This document shows, piece after piece, positions 1-4,812 of a stretch of 5,187 nucleotides of DNA. The position numbers and the translations under genes were made by a program. Below the pieces are notes generated by a model. It was not told the origin of the DNA, searched no databases, and saw only the letters and a program-made list of their open reading frames with translations. Source of the DNA: Veillonellaceae bacterium. GTDB lineage: Bacteria > Bacillota > Negativicutes > Veillonellales > Veillonellaceae. Each line of letters starts with the position of its first letter. Positions within the stretch are counted from its first letter, which is position 1. Location of the stretch: positions 1 through 5,187 of the forward strand of contig CAAFQR010000060.1 of the NCBI GenBank assembly GCA_900765165.1, read 5' to 3'.

Positions 1-2
1 AC

Positions 3-82
3 GTAATAAAAAGCAGCGAGCGAGCCTTGCACTGACCATTGACGAAGGTCAGGGAAGAAAAGGCCCGCTCGCTGCTTATTAC
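3..82 (-). terminator. Large branched hairpin, probable terminator of the MATE transcript
   Basis: Arms 11-28 and 60-77 pair over 17 of 18 positions (one A/C mismatch at 23/65). GTAAT (3-7) and ATTAC (78-82) add an outer stem, leaving three unpaired A. Between the arms, CTGACC (32-37) and GGTCAG (47-52) form an inner hairpin. Read on the minus strand, the G+C-rich stem is followed by TTTTTATTA (complement of 5-12), the form of an intrinsic terminator. It lies about 165 bases past the MATE stop. Read on the plus strand the stem is followed only by TTATTACC, so terminator activity in that direction would be weak. The stem is longer than most terminators, so a repeat element is an alternative. 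Confidence 0.6.
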
Positions 83-105
83 CTATATTAAATTAACACT
101 CAATG

Positions 106-142
106 ACAATGCCTGGCCATATATAAAATACCCAGGCACTGT
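106..142. repeat. Imperfect inverted repeat with A+T-rich loop
   Basis: TGCCTGG (110-116) pairs with CCAGGCA (132-138), and ACA (106-108) pairs with TGT (140-142) across one mismatch. The loop of 15 bases is A+T rich. No T-run follows on either strand, so it is not a good terminator. It could be a 3' UTR structure of the MATE mRNA or a protein-binding site. The rest of 83-244 shows only a small TGGGA/TCCCA hairpin (165-177) next to an AAAAATTTTT block (153-162), with no gene. Confidence 0.35.
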
Positions 143-244
143 ATAGTCTTCGAAAAATTTTTGTTGGGAGTATCCCAGAACCCAGTGACGCCTACAGTAC
201 AATACCTAGCCGCTAAATCCGTAAAGCGCACAGTACCAAGCCGT

Positions 245-1606
245 TTACAACTGGTTCGTTCGAGGAAACCGCTTATTCTGTATGACCCAAAGCCGCCACG
301 TATAACACACAGCCGCTCCTGCAACCGCGCTCAACAAGGCGAGCCAAATGCCATAAGGCCCATGATGCAATACAACCGTATACAACAGAGCGAACGGTAA
401 ACTTAGCGCCCAGTAACACCCAATGGCGATAATGGACACACTTTTAACATCCTTATACGCTCTGAGGATGCCCTGTATCGGCGTTCCGAACGCATCGATC
501 ACTGTAAAAAACACCGCATACGACAAGAAGTTCATTATCAGCTGCACCATCCCCGGATCCTTCGTATAGTACCCAGCAATCTCCCGCAAATGCGTAAAGC
601 TATACATACAGATCAACAGCGCTATCACAACCGCCAGCACCCGCGCAATCACCGTATACTGCCGCGCATCCAAATACCGCTTCGCACCGACCTCATACCC
701 AACAGCAATCGTCGACGCAATACTAATACTCAACGGGAAACAATAAAACAAATTCGTAAAGCTAATCGCCGCCTGATGCGCCGCAATAACCTCAGTCCCA
801 TAATGCGCCATCACCAGCCCGGCCACGCTAAAAATACTCATCTCAGCGAAAATCGCCAGCCCAATCGGCACACCCAGTCGGACCTGCTCCTTGATAATAT
901 GCATATTCGGCTTGGTGAAATGACTAAACACCTTATAATCTCTAAAGGCTTTAGCCCGTACGGCAATCACCACATAGCACACCAGCTGATACCATAAGCA
1001 AATAGCCGTCGCAATCCCCGCACCGAGGCCGCCTAACGCCGGCGCACCCCAATTCCCTAAGATCAACATGTAATTCAGCACCACGCCTAATACAAAACTA
1101 CTAATCATAATCATCATCGAGTAATGCGTATACCCGTGGCAATCCACCAAACAGCGCATAACGCAACTCCACATCATCGGGAACACCGCAAAGCCAATGG
1201 CTATCATATACACAATGGCCACATCATACGCGGCCGGTTCCAAATTGAGGAAACGCAATATCGGGGCCAAGAACAAAAGCCCTAGCACCAACAAAAATAC
1301 ACCAATGCCCGTCGCCAAATACAAACCCTGGCAAATCTGATGGGGGATAGACTCCGTACTCTTCGCACCCAACAGATGGGCGATAATCGGCGCCAACCCA
1401 AGCAAAATACCGGAAAAACCAAGAAACATAGCAATCCATATATTATATCCGATGGAAATACCGGCCAAATCCACCGTACTATACTGACCTGTTAATACAA
1501 TCGCTATAAACGTACCAGCTAATTGGGAAAACTGGGTCATGATAACGGGGAACGTCAATCGGATAAACACACGGAACTTCTCTGACATAGTCAACGTCTC
1601 GCGCAT
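245..1606 (-). CDS. MATE family efflux transporter, NorM type
   Basis: A 453-residue, strongly hydrophobic protein of normal MATE length, with about twelve membrane segments in two halves. It presumably exports cationic drugs or metabolites across the inner membrane in exchange for Na+ or H+. Family signatures are visible: TGQYSTVDLAGISIG near residues 39-53, GGLGAGIATA near 192-201, AAHQAAISF near 275-283 with PLSISIAS after it, and GILRAYKD shortly after residue 371. Acidic residues D46, E255 and D371 fall where Vibrio NorM has its ion-coupling D36, E255 and D371 (alignment from memory). The start at 1606 is preferred because AGCAGGTG precedes it by four bases. A start at 1588 (MSEKF) is possible but has only GAGA upstream, and 1669 has its purine block too close. 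The gene is divergent from the TerC genes and has its own promoter with a terminator in the leader. The substrate cannot be told from sequence. Confidence 0.93.
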   Translation of the reverse strand: MRETLTMSEKFRVFIRLTFPVIMTQFSQLAGTFIAIVLTGQYSTVDLAGISIGYNIWIAMFLGFSGILLGLAPIIAHLLGAKSTESIPHQICQGLYLATGIGVFLLVLGLLFLAPILRFLNLEPAAYDVAIVYMIAIGFAVFPMMWSCVMRCLVDCHGYTHYSMMIMISSFVLGVVLNYMLILGNWGAPALGGLGAGIATAICLWYQLVCYVVIAVRAKAFRDYKVFSHFTKPNMHIIKEQVRLGVPIGLAIFAEMSIFSVAGLVMAHYGTEVIAAHQAAISFTNLFYCFPLSISIASTIAVGYEVGAKRYLDARQYTVIARVLAVVIALLICMYSFTHLREIAGYYTKDPGMVQLIMNFLSYAVFFTVIDAFGTPIQGILRAYKDVKSVSIIAIGCYWALSLPFALLYTVVLHHGPYGIWLALLSAVAGAAVCYTWRLWVIQNKRFPRTNQL

Positions 1607-1684
1607 ACAACACCTGCTTTCTACTAATCTACATATAATATAACATATCTCTGTGAAATAAACGCCCATAGCCCTCTTTAGTGC

Positions 1685-1724
1685 AAAAAAAAAGAGCCGC
1701 CGATCCTATCCATAATCGGTAACT
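1685..1724 (-). terminator. Intrinsic terminator inside the MATE leader
   Basis: On the minus strand AGTTACCGAT (complement of 1724-1715) pairs with ATCGGCGGCT (complement of 1704-1695): eight standard pairs, two of them after a single A/C mismatch, plus two G-U pairs. The loop is ten bases. The stem is followed by C and nine T (complement of 1693-1685). No minus-strand gene lies upstream for it to terminate. It sits between the best minus-strand promoter and the MATE start, about 80 bases before the latter, so it would act as an attenuator or end a short leader RNA. Confidence 0.6.
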
Positions 1725-1759
1725 ACGCGTTCATCAAATCTTCAGATTTCTCTCATAAC

Positions 1760-1788
1760 ATTATAGCATAGATACAACGGTAAGGCAA
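1760..1788 (-). promoter_or_regulatory. Sigma-A type promoter for the MATE gene, extended -10
   Basis: On the minus strand TTGCCT (complement of 1788-1783) is separated by 17 bases from a perfect TATAAT (1765-1760), preceded by TGC, an extended -10. Transcription would start near 1753, giving a leader of about 147 bases before the MATE start. The leader begins with an AAATCT/AGATTT hairpin (1736-1749) and then meets the terminator at 1724-1685. The -35 overlaps the TTTGCCTTA half-site discussed under the findings. Confidence 0.6.
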
Positions 1789-1835
1789 AACATAGAAACC
1801 TAGCGCTTACCGTCCGAGCCAGTGTGCGGCATCGG
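1778..1835 (+). promoter_or_regulatory. Two hairpins in the 5' leader of the first TerC gene
   Basis: CGGTAAG (1778-1784) pairs with CTTACCG (1806-1812). Immediately after, CCGA-GCC (1814-1820) pairs with GGC-A-TCGG (1828-1835) around one bulged A. Neither is followed by a T-run, and the ribosome binding site (1853-1857) lies 18 bases downstream, outside both stems. They could form a structured mRNA leader or mark operator sites. The conserved core of the yybP-ykoY manganese riboswitch, which often precedes this family, was looked for and not recognised. No convincing plus-strand promoter was found either. Confidence 0.35.
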
Positions 1836-1864
1836 AGTGTAGTGTATAGATAGGGAGGAACCAA

Positions 1865-2566
1865 GTGGAAATTTTATCAATCAACGGTGTTATCGCATTC
1901 CTGCAGATTATCCTTATAGATATCCTGCTCGCCGGTGACAACGCCATCGTAATCGGCATGGCAGCCCGTAACCTGCAAGAACAACATCGCAAGAAAGCCA
2001 TCTTCTGGGGCACCGCCGGTGCCATCGGCCTTCGCCTCGTAATGGCGTTCCTATTCGTAGAAGCTATCAATAACATCCCGGCCCTGCGCCTCGTCGGCGG
2101 CATCTTGCTCCTCTGGATCGGCTATCAGCTCATGAGCGGTGGCGACTCCGAGCACGACATCAAAGCCAAAGACAGCCTGCGCGGTGCTATTACCACCATC
2201 GTTATCGCTGACGGTGTAATGGGCATCGACAACGTTCTCGGCGTAGTTGCTGCCGCTGAAGGCCACATGCTCATGGTAGCCATAGGGATGCTCGTAACCG
2301 TGCCCATCATCGTGTGGGGTAGTAGCCTATTCGTTAAACTCATCGACCGTTACCCCGTAATCCTCTACGTAGGCGGCGGTATCCTCGGTTGGGTCGGCGG
2401 TGGCATGATGGTTGACGACGCCTGGGCTTCTCAGTACATCGGCGCCCATGCCCTCACCATCAAAATTGCATCCGTAGTCATCGTCCTGGCCGCAGCGTTT
2501 CTCAAAAACTTCATCACCAGCGCCAAGACTAGCCAGGCTACAGTAAAACAGCGTGTTCGCAAGTAA
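1865..2566 (+). CDS. TerC family membrane protein, YjbE-like putative metal exporter (first copy)
   Basis: A 233-residue membrane protein of the short TerC/YjbE type. Bacillus members of this superfamily export manganese, so Mn2+ efflux is the likely but unproven role. About seven membrane segments are expected. The two family repeats carry the acidic motifs: IDILLAGDNA with D19, D25 and N26, and IADGVMGIDN with D116, D122 and N123. E66 lies in another helix at a conserved place. A polar loop (about 91-106) separates the halves and the tail is basic. The start is GTG, chosen because GGGAGG ends seven or eight bases before it and no better start fits. It is followed after 123 bases by a paralogue in the same direction, and the shared sequence is obvious along the whole length. 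Codons are strongly C-ending. Confidence 0.92.
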   Translation: MEILSINGVIAFLQIILIDILLAGDNAIVIGMAARNLQEQHRKKAIFWGTAGAIGLRLVMAFLFVEAINNIPALRLVGGILLLWIGYQLMSGGDSEHDIKAKDSLRGAITTIVIADGVMGIDNVLGVVAAAEGHMLMVAIGMLVTVPIIVWGSSLFVKLIDRYPVILYVGGGILGWVGGGMMVDDAWASQYIGAHALTIKIASVVIVLAAAFLKNFITSAKTSQATVKQRVRK

Positions 2567-2627
2567 CACAAATGAGACGTACCACCACACAAACGGTAAC
2601 TAAATCGTAAATTTTCATATCGTCCCT

Positions 2628-2643
2628 TTTGCGACCTTGCAAA
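2628..2643. promoter_or_regulatory. MntR-like palindrome before the second TerC gene
   Basis: TTTGC (2628-2632) and GCAAA (2639-2643) are perfect inverted half-sites six bases apart. This is the geometry and outer sequence of the MntR box known in Bacillus (TTTGCCTTAAGGCAAA, recalled, with a different centre). It overlaps the expected -35 area of the second TerC promoter. The half-sites are short, so chance is possible. Confidence 0.3.
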
Positions 2644-2655
2644 TCATGCTACAAT
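2629..2655 (+). promoter_or_regulatory. Extended -10 promoter of the second TerC gene
   Basis: TACAAT (2650-2655) is preceded by TGC, an extended -10 much like that of the MATE promoter. A weak -35, TTGCGA (2629-2634), is 15 bases upstream, shorter than ideal. Transcription would begin near 2662, giving a leader of about 28 bases that contains the ribosome binding site. Confidence 0.45.
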
Positions 2656-2689
2656 GATACGGTAAGTTAGCAAAGGGGACGATTTTTAC

Positions 2690-3358
2690 ATGGAAAACAT
2701 TGATCTTTTTAGTATGGCCGGACTCCTGGCCATCGGTCGTATTATTATTATCGACATTATGCTCGCCGGCGATAACGCCGTCGTCATCGGTATGGCCGCC
2801 GAAAAACTGGAACCGGAACTGCGCCAGAAAGCCATCTTCCTCGGTACCTTAGGCGCCATCATCATTCGTCTCGTGCTAGCCGTGGTTCTCGCCGAAGCCT
2901 TGCAGCTCATCCCTGGACTTCACATAGTCGGTGGGCTCCTGCTTCTCTGGATTGCCATTCGACTCGTCAATAACGACGAAGACAACAACAACGTATCCGC
3001 CAAGGATAATCTCCGTGACGCCGTAGTGACCATCATCGTCGCCGACGCCGTCATGAGCATCGATAACGTCATTGGCGTTGTAGGCGCTGCCGGCGGCCAC
3101 ATTCCGCTCGTAGCACTGGGCATCCTCGTTAGCGTGCCTATCATCATCTTCTGCGCCACCATCTTTACCCGCATTATGCAGCGCTTTCCCGTGGTGCTCT
3201 ACCTCGGTGGTGCCATCCTAGGCTGGGTTTCTGGTGAAATGATCGGCGTGGAACCGTTGTTGCCAGCTTCGCTAAAATTCGCTGAGCCAATTTGGTCCAT
3301 CATCGGCGTTATCATCGTACTCGCCGCTGTCGGCATCATGAAGCTTAAAAGCAAGTAA
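2690..3358 (+). CDS. TerC family membrane protein, YjbE-like putative metal exporter (second copy)
   Basis: A 222-residue paralogue of the preceding gene, with the same arrangement: about seven membrane segments, IDIMLAGDNA with D22, D28 and N29, E69, and VADAVMSIDN with D119, D125 and N126. The central polar loop is acidic and asparagine rich (NNDEDNNN, about 94-101) where the first copy has GGDSEHD, and the C-terminus is short. Manganese or another divalent metal is the expected substrate from the family. The ATG follows AAAGGGGA after ten bases, a slightly long spacing. It has its own promoter, nested in an inverted repeat. No terminator separates it from the MerR gene 64 bases on, so the two are probably co-transcribed. 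The divergence between copies suggests an old duplication with separate regulation. Confidence 0.92.
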   Translation: MENIDLFSMAGLLAIGRIIIIDIMLAGDNAVVIGMAAEKLEPELRQKAIFLGTLGAIIIRLVLAVVLAEALQLIPGLHIVGGLLLLWIAIRLVNNDEDNNNVSAKDNLRDAVVTIIVADAVMSIDNVIGVVGAAGGHIPLVALGILVSVPIIIFCATIFTRIMQRFPVVLYLGGAILGWVSGEMIGVEPLLPASLKFAEPIWSIIGVIIVLAAVGIMKLKSK

Positions 3359-3422
3359 GCTAAAATAAACGGCTTCCAAAGTAAGCATGAAAATCAAAAA
3401 TAGTAGAATGGAGGTTATCTAT

Positions 3423-4271
3423 ATGATCAAGGAAGGTCTTATCTCCGTCAGTGAAATGGCTGCGTTACATGGGTTAACGCGGCCTACTTTATTATATTAC
3501 GATACTATCGGTCTATTTTCGCCGGTTCGCGTCGACGACAATGGCTACCGGTTCTACAGCTATAGCCAAATCCCAGTTTTACGTGAGATTTGCTTCTTAA
3601 AAGCCCTCGGCGTATCTCTTAAGGATATAAAGTATCACATGAACGCCCGTAATCCGCACGAAGAACTGAAGCTCTTAACGGAGCAAGCGGAGAAACTAGA
3701 ACGGGAGCGCCATACATTAGAACGTAAGCAGCTCGCCGTGCAGCAACGCCTTTATAGCTACCGCGAAGCCGTATCGGCGGAGAACTACGTCCAAGACGAA
3801 CCGTTCTTCCGGCATCTGAAGGAACGCTACGTTCTCGTCAATGAATCGCCCATGCAAGAGCAGGGTGGGGCGCTACAAGAGACGATGTACTTGCGCTTCA
3901 TGGAGCTCTGGCGTGACTTGCAATCTCACGAATTCATGCCTACGTACCGCTACGGTATATTGCATCGCTATAACTCCTTCGGTGAAGACGGCTATCCAAC
4001 CGCTGCCGTTTGTTATATCCTTATACCGGAAGTCATCCCGGGCCTCGAGCATCCTATCGAAGTCATCCCGGAAAGCGACTATCTTTGCTACTACAAGAAA
4101 AGCCGCCCCGGTGATACCACCATGCTGCCATCACTATTCCGCTGGGCCGTTGAACATGGCTATCGCGTAACCGGTGACATCCCGGACTCCTGCTTCCTCG
4201 ATGCCACCTTCGACCAAGACCAAAGTGACACTATCTTCACCATGATCCAAATCCCGGTCCAAAAGCTATAA
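3423..4271 (+). CDS. MerR family transcriptional regulator with GyrI-like effector domain
   Basis: A 282-residue MerR regulator of the BmrR type. Residues 6-75 form the winged helix-turn-helix, with ISVSEMAALHGLTRPTLLYY, then DTIGLFSP and GYRFYSY, all standard for the family. Residues about 78-116 form the long charged dimerisation coiled coil (LEREREH-like heptads). Residues about 128-282 resemble the GyrI/BmrR ligand-binding fold, with YGILHRYNSF, aromatic-rich ESDYLCYYKK and PDSCFLDATF. No cysteine cluster of metal-sensing MerR proteins is seen, so an organic ligand is more likely than a metal. The start at 3423 follows GGAGG by eight bases. The upstream in-frame ATG at 3387 lacks a ribosome binding site. 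Such proteins usually activate efflux or detoxification genes by untwisting promoters with long spacers. One such promoter lies 200 bases downstream. Confidence 0.9.
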   Translation: MIKEGLISVSEMAALHGLTRPTLLYYDTIGLFSPVRVDDNGYRFYSYSQIPVLREICFLKALGVSLKDIKYHMNARNPHEELKLLTEQAEKLERERHTLERKQLAVQQRLYSYREAVSAENYVQDEPFFRHLKERYVLVNESPMQEQGGALQETMYLRFMELWRDLQSHEFMPTYRYGILHRYNSFGEDGYPTAAVCYILIPEVIPGLEHPIEVIPESDYLCYYKKSRPGDTTMLPSLFRWAVEHGYRVTGDIPDSCFLDATFDQDQSDTIFTMIQIPVQKL

Positions 4272-4425
4272 AAGCCCGGCAACGGAAATTGCCAAAAAGC
4301 AAGCCGTGCCAAATGCCAATTGCAAAACGCGAAAGTCACTTAATCCGCTGAAATTCCTACTAAGAAGAACATCAACCACTATATAGTGTATGTGGAATAC
4401 TACAACACACTTGTATGCATCAAAC
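4272..4425. other. Gene-free stretch after the MerR gene
   Basis: No convincing reading frame with a ribosome binding site is seen. It holds a GGCAA/TTGCC hairpin (4278-4293), whose only T-run (four T) is on the minus strand, and a weak AGTGT/ACACT pairing (4385-4411). The composition turns A+T rich towards the terminator and promoter that follow. Confidence 0.5.
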
Positions 4426-4444
4426 GCATCTTTAGATGCTTTTT
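4426..4444 (+). terminator. Short intrinsic terminator of the MerR transcript
   Basis: GCATC (4426-4430) pairs with GATGC (4435-4439) around TTTA, followed by five T (4440-4444). The stem is short, and an upstream ATGC (4416-4419) can compete for pairing, so termination may be partial. It would separate the MerR gene from the promoter that begins 28 bases later. Confidence 0.5.
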
Positions 4445-4471
4445 AACTATCAAAATATCGCTAAATCACTA

Positions 4472-4502
4472 TTGACTGTAAAGTTACTTTATAGTTTATA
4501 GT
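4472..4502 (+). promoter_or_regulatory. MerR-type promoter with 19-bp spacer and operator dyad
   Basis: TTGACT (4472-4477) and TATAGT (4497-4502) are 19 bp apart, two more than the optimum, the hallmark of promoters switched on by MerR-family proteins. The spacer region holds a dyad: ACTGTAAAGT (4475-4484) and ACTTTATAGT (4486-4495) are inverted repeats with one mismatched pair, centred on 4485. The MerR-family gene ending at 4271 is the obvious regulator. Transcription would start near 4509. Confidence 0.7.
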
Positions 4503-4596
4503 ATAGCTATCAAATACAAAACATCACGTTACCGTACTAGTCGAGTAAAGCGGTGGTGTATTGGATAACTTAGAAACCCAAAGTTGGAAGTGAAGA

Positions 4597-4610
4597 ATGC
4601 GGTGACGCAT
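4597..4610 (+). promoter_or_regulatory. GNRA-capped hairpin just before the small ORF's ribosome binding site
   Basis: ATGCG (4597-4601) and CGCAT (4606-4610) close a GTGA loop, a GNRA tetraloop, three bases before AGGAGG. AACTT (4567-4571) and AAGTT (4581-4585) can form another stem upstream. They suggest a folded leader of about 120 bases for the small ORF. No known riboswitch family was recognised. Confidence 0.4.
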
Positions 4611-4627
4611 ACGAGGAGGCGGGAACT

Positions 4628-4690
4628 ATGTTGGCAATTATCCTTTTGATTCAGCAAGCTCTTACTGATTGGATGTCCAAAGCCCAATAA
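4628..4690 (+). CDS. 20-residue hydrophobic peptide, MerR-promoter driven
   Basis: The predicted peptide is MLAIILLIQQALTDWMSKAQ. Its ATG is preceded by AGGAGG (4614-4619) with eight bases of spacing, as good a translation start as any gene here. The first ten residues are nearly all hydrophobic and the second half is amphipathic, so it could insert in or lie on the membrane. It is the only plausible frame on the transcript that starts near 4509 and ends at the terminator at 4812. It could be a type I toxin-like peptide, a small membrane modulator of a pump, or a leader peptide. Nothing in the sequence identifies a family. It is too short for homology to be judged by eye, and the call rests on promoter, ribosome binding site and terminator context. 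Confidence 0.5.
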   Translation: MLAIILLIQQALTDWMSKAQ

Positions 4691-4716
4691 TTGGCATGAG
4701 CAAACCTATATCCAGT

Positions 4717-4773
4717 GAATCCGCTCGCTTAACGGATTCTACATACGAATTGACTCGGCAAATTGTATTGCCG
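4717..4773 (+). ncRNA. Tandem hairpins in the 3' part of the small-ORF transcript
   Basis: GAATCCG (4717-4723) pairs with CGGATTC (4733-4739) around nine bases. CGGCAA (4756-4761) pairs with TTGCCG (4768-4773) around six. With the terminator stem that follows they make three hairpins in a row, about 120 bases of structured RNA after the small stop codon. This may be an untranslated tail or part of a regulatory RNA. Confidence 0.4.
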
Positions 4774-4777
4774 TAAT

Positions 4778-4812
4778 GTCGCTCTGTGCATTTGCATAGG
4801 GCGATTTTTTTT
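4778..4812 (+). terminator. Strong intrinsic terminator of the small-ORF transcript
   Basis: The 13 bases at 4778-4790 pair with 4793-4805, including four G-U pairs, around a minimal loop (realistically ATTT after opening the last pair). Eight T follow (4805-4812). It ends plus-strand transcription immediately before the headless barrel frame begins. Confidence 0.8.

Larger units (their letters stand above)
2619..2683 (+). terminator. Inverted repeat between the TerC genes: terminator-like hairpin covering the second gene's ribosome binding site
   Basis: Fourteen bases at 2619-2632 (ATCGTCCCTTTTGC) pair fully with 2670-2683 (GCAAAGGGGACGAT), with one G-U. The 3' arm is followed by more T (2684-2687). 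The 37-base loop contains a smaller ATCAT/ATGAT hairpin (2643-2658) and the promoter of the next gene. In readthrough mRNA from the first TerC gene the hairpin could terminate transcription, and it would hide the AAAGGGGA used to start the second gene. A transcript from the internal promoter lacks the 5' arm and would be free of it. Confidence 0.55.

Noticed and set aside
161..400. Plus-strand frame opposite the end of the MATE gene, and similar frames inside 590-997 and 3841-4170
   Set aside because: They are shadows of well-supported genes, with low-complexity basic composition and no ribosome binding site.
1690..1864. yybP-ykoY manganese riboswitch upstream of the first TerC gene
   Set aside because: The conserved GGGGAGUA-type core could not be found. 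The two stems present do not match the family layout as far as I can judge by eye.
3361..3409. Separate promoter for the MerR gene (TAAAAT at 3361 or TAGAAT at 3404)
   Set aside because: No -35 at a workable distance was found, and the second hexamer practically abuts the ribosome binding site. Co-transcription with the second TerC gene is more likely.
4550..4627. T-box, guanidine or c-di-GMP riboswitch in the small-ORF leader
   Set aside because: No characteristic T-box sequence, ACGR tetraloop pair or c-di-GMP core was found. The GGTGG and ACGAGG stretches are isolated resemblances.
65..4729. CCGCTCGCT at 65-73 and again at 4721-4729 as a dispersed repeat
   Set aside because: Only nine bases match and the surrounding hairpins differ.
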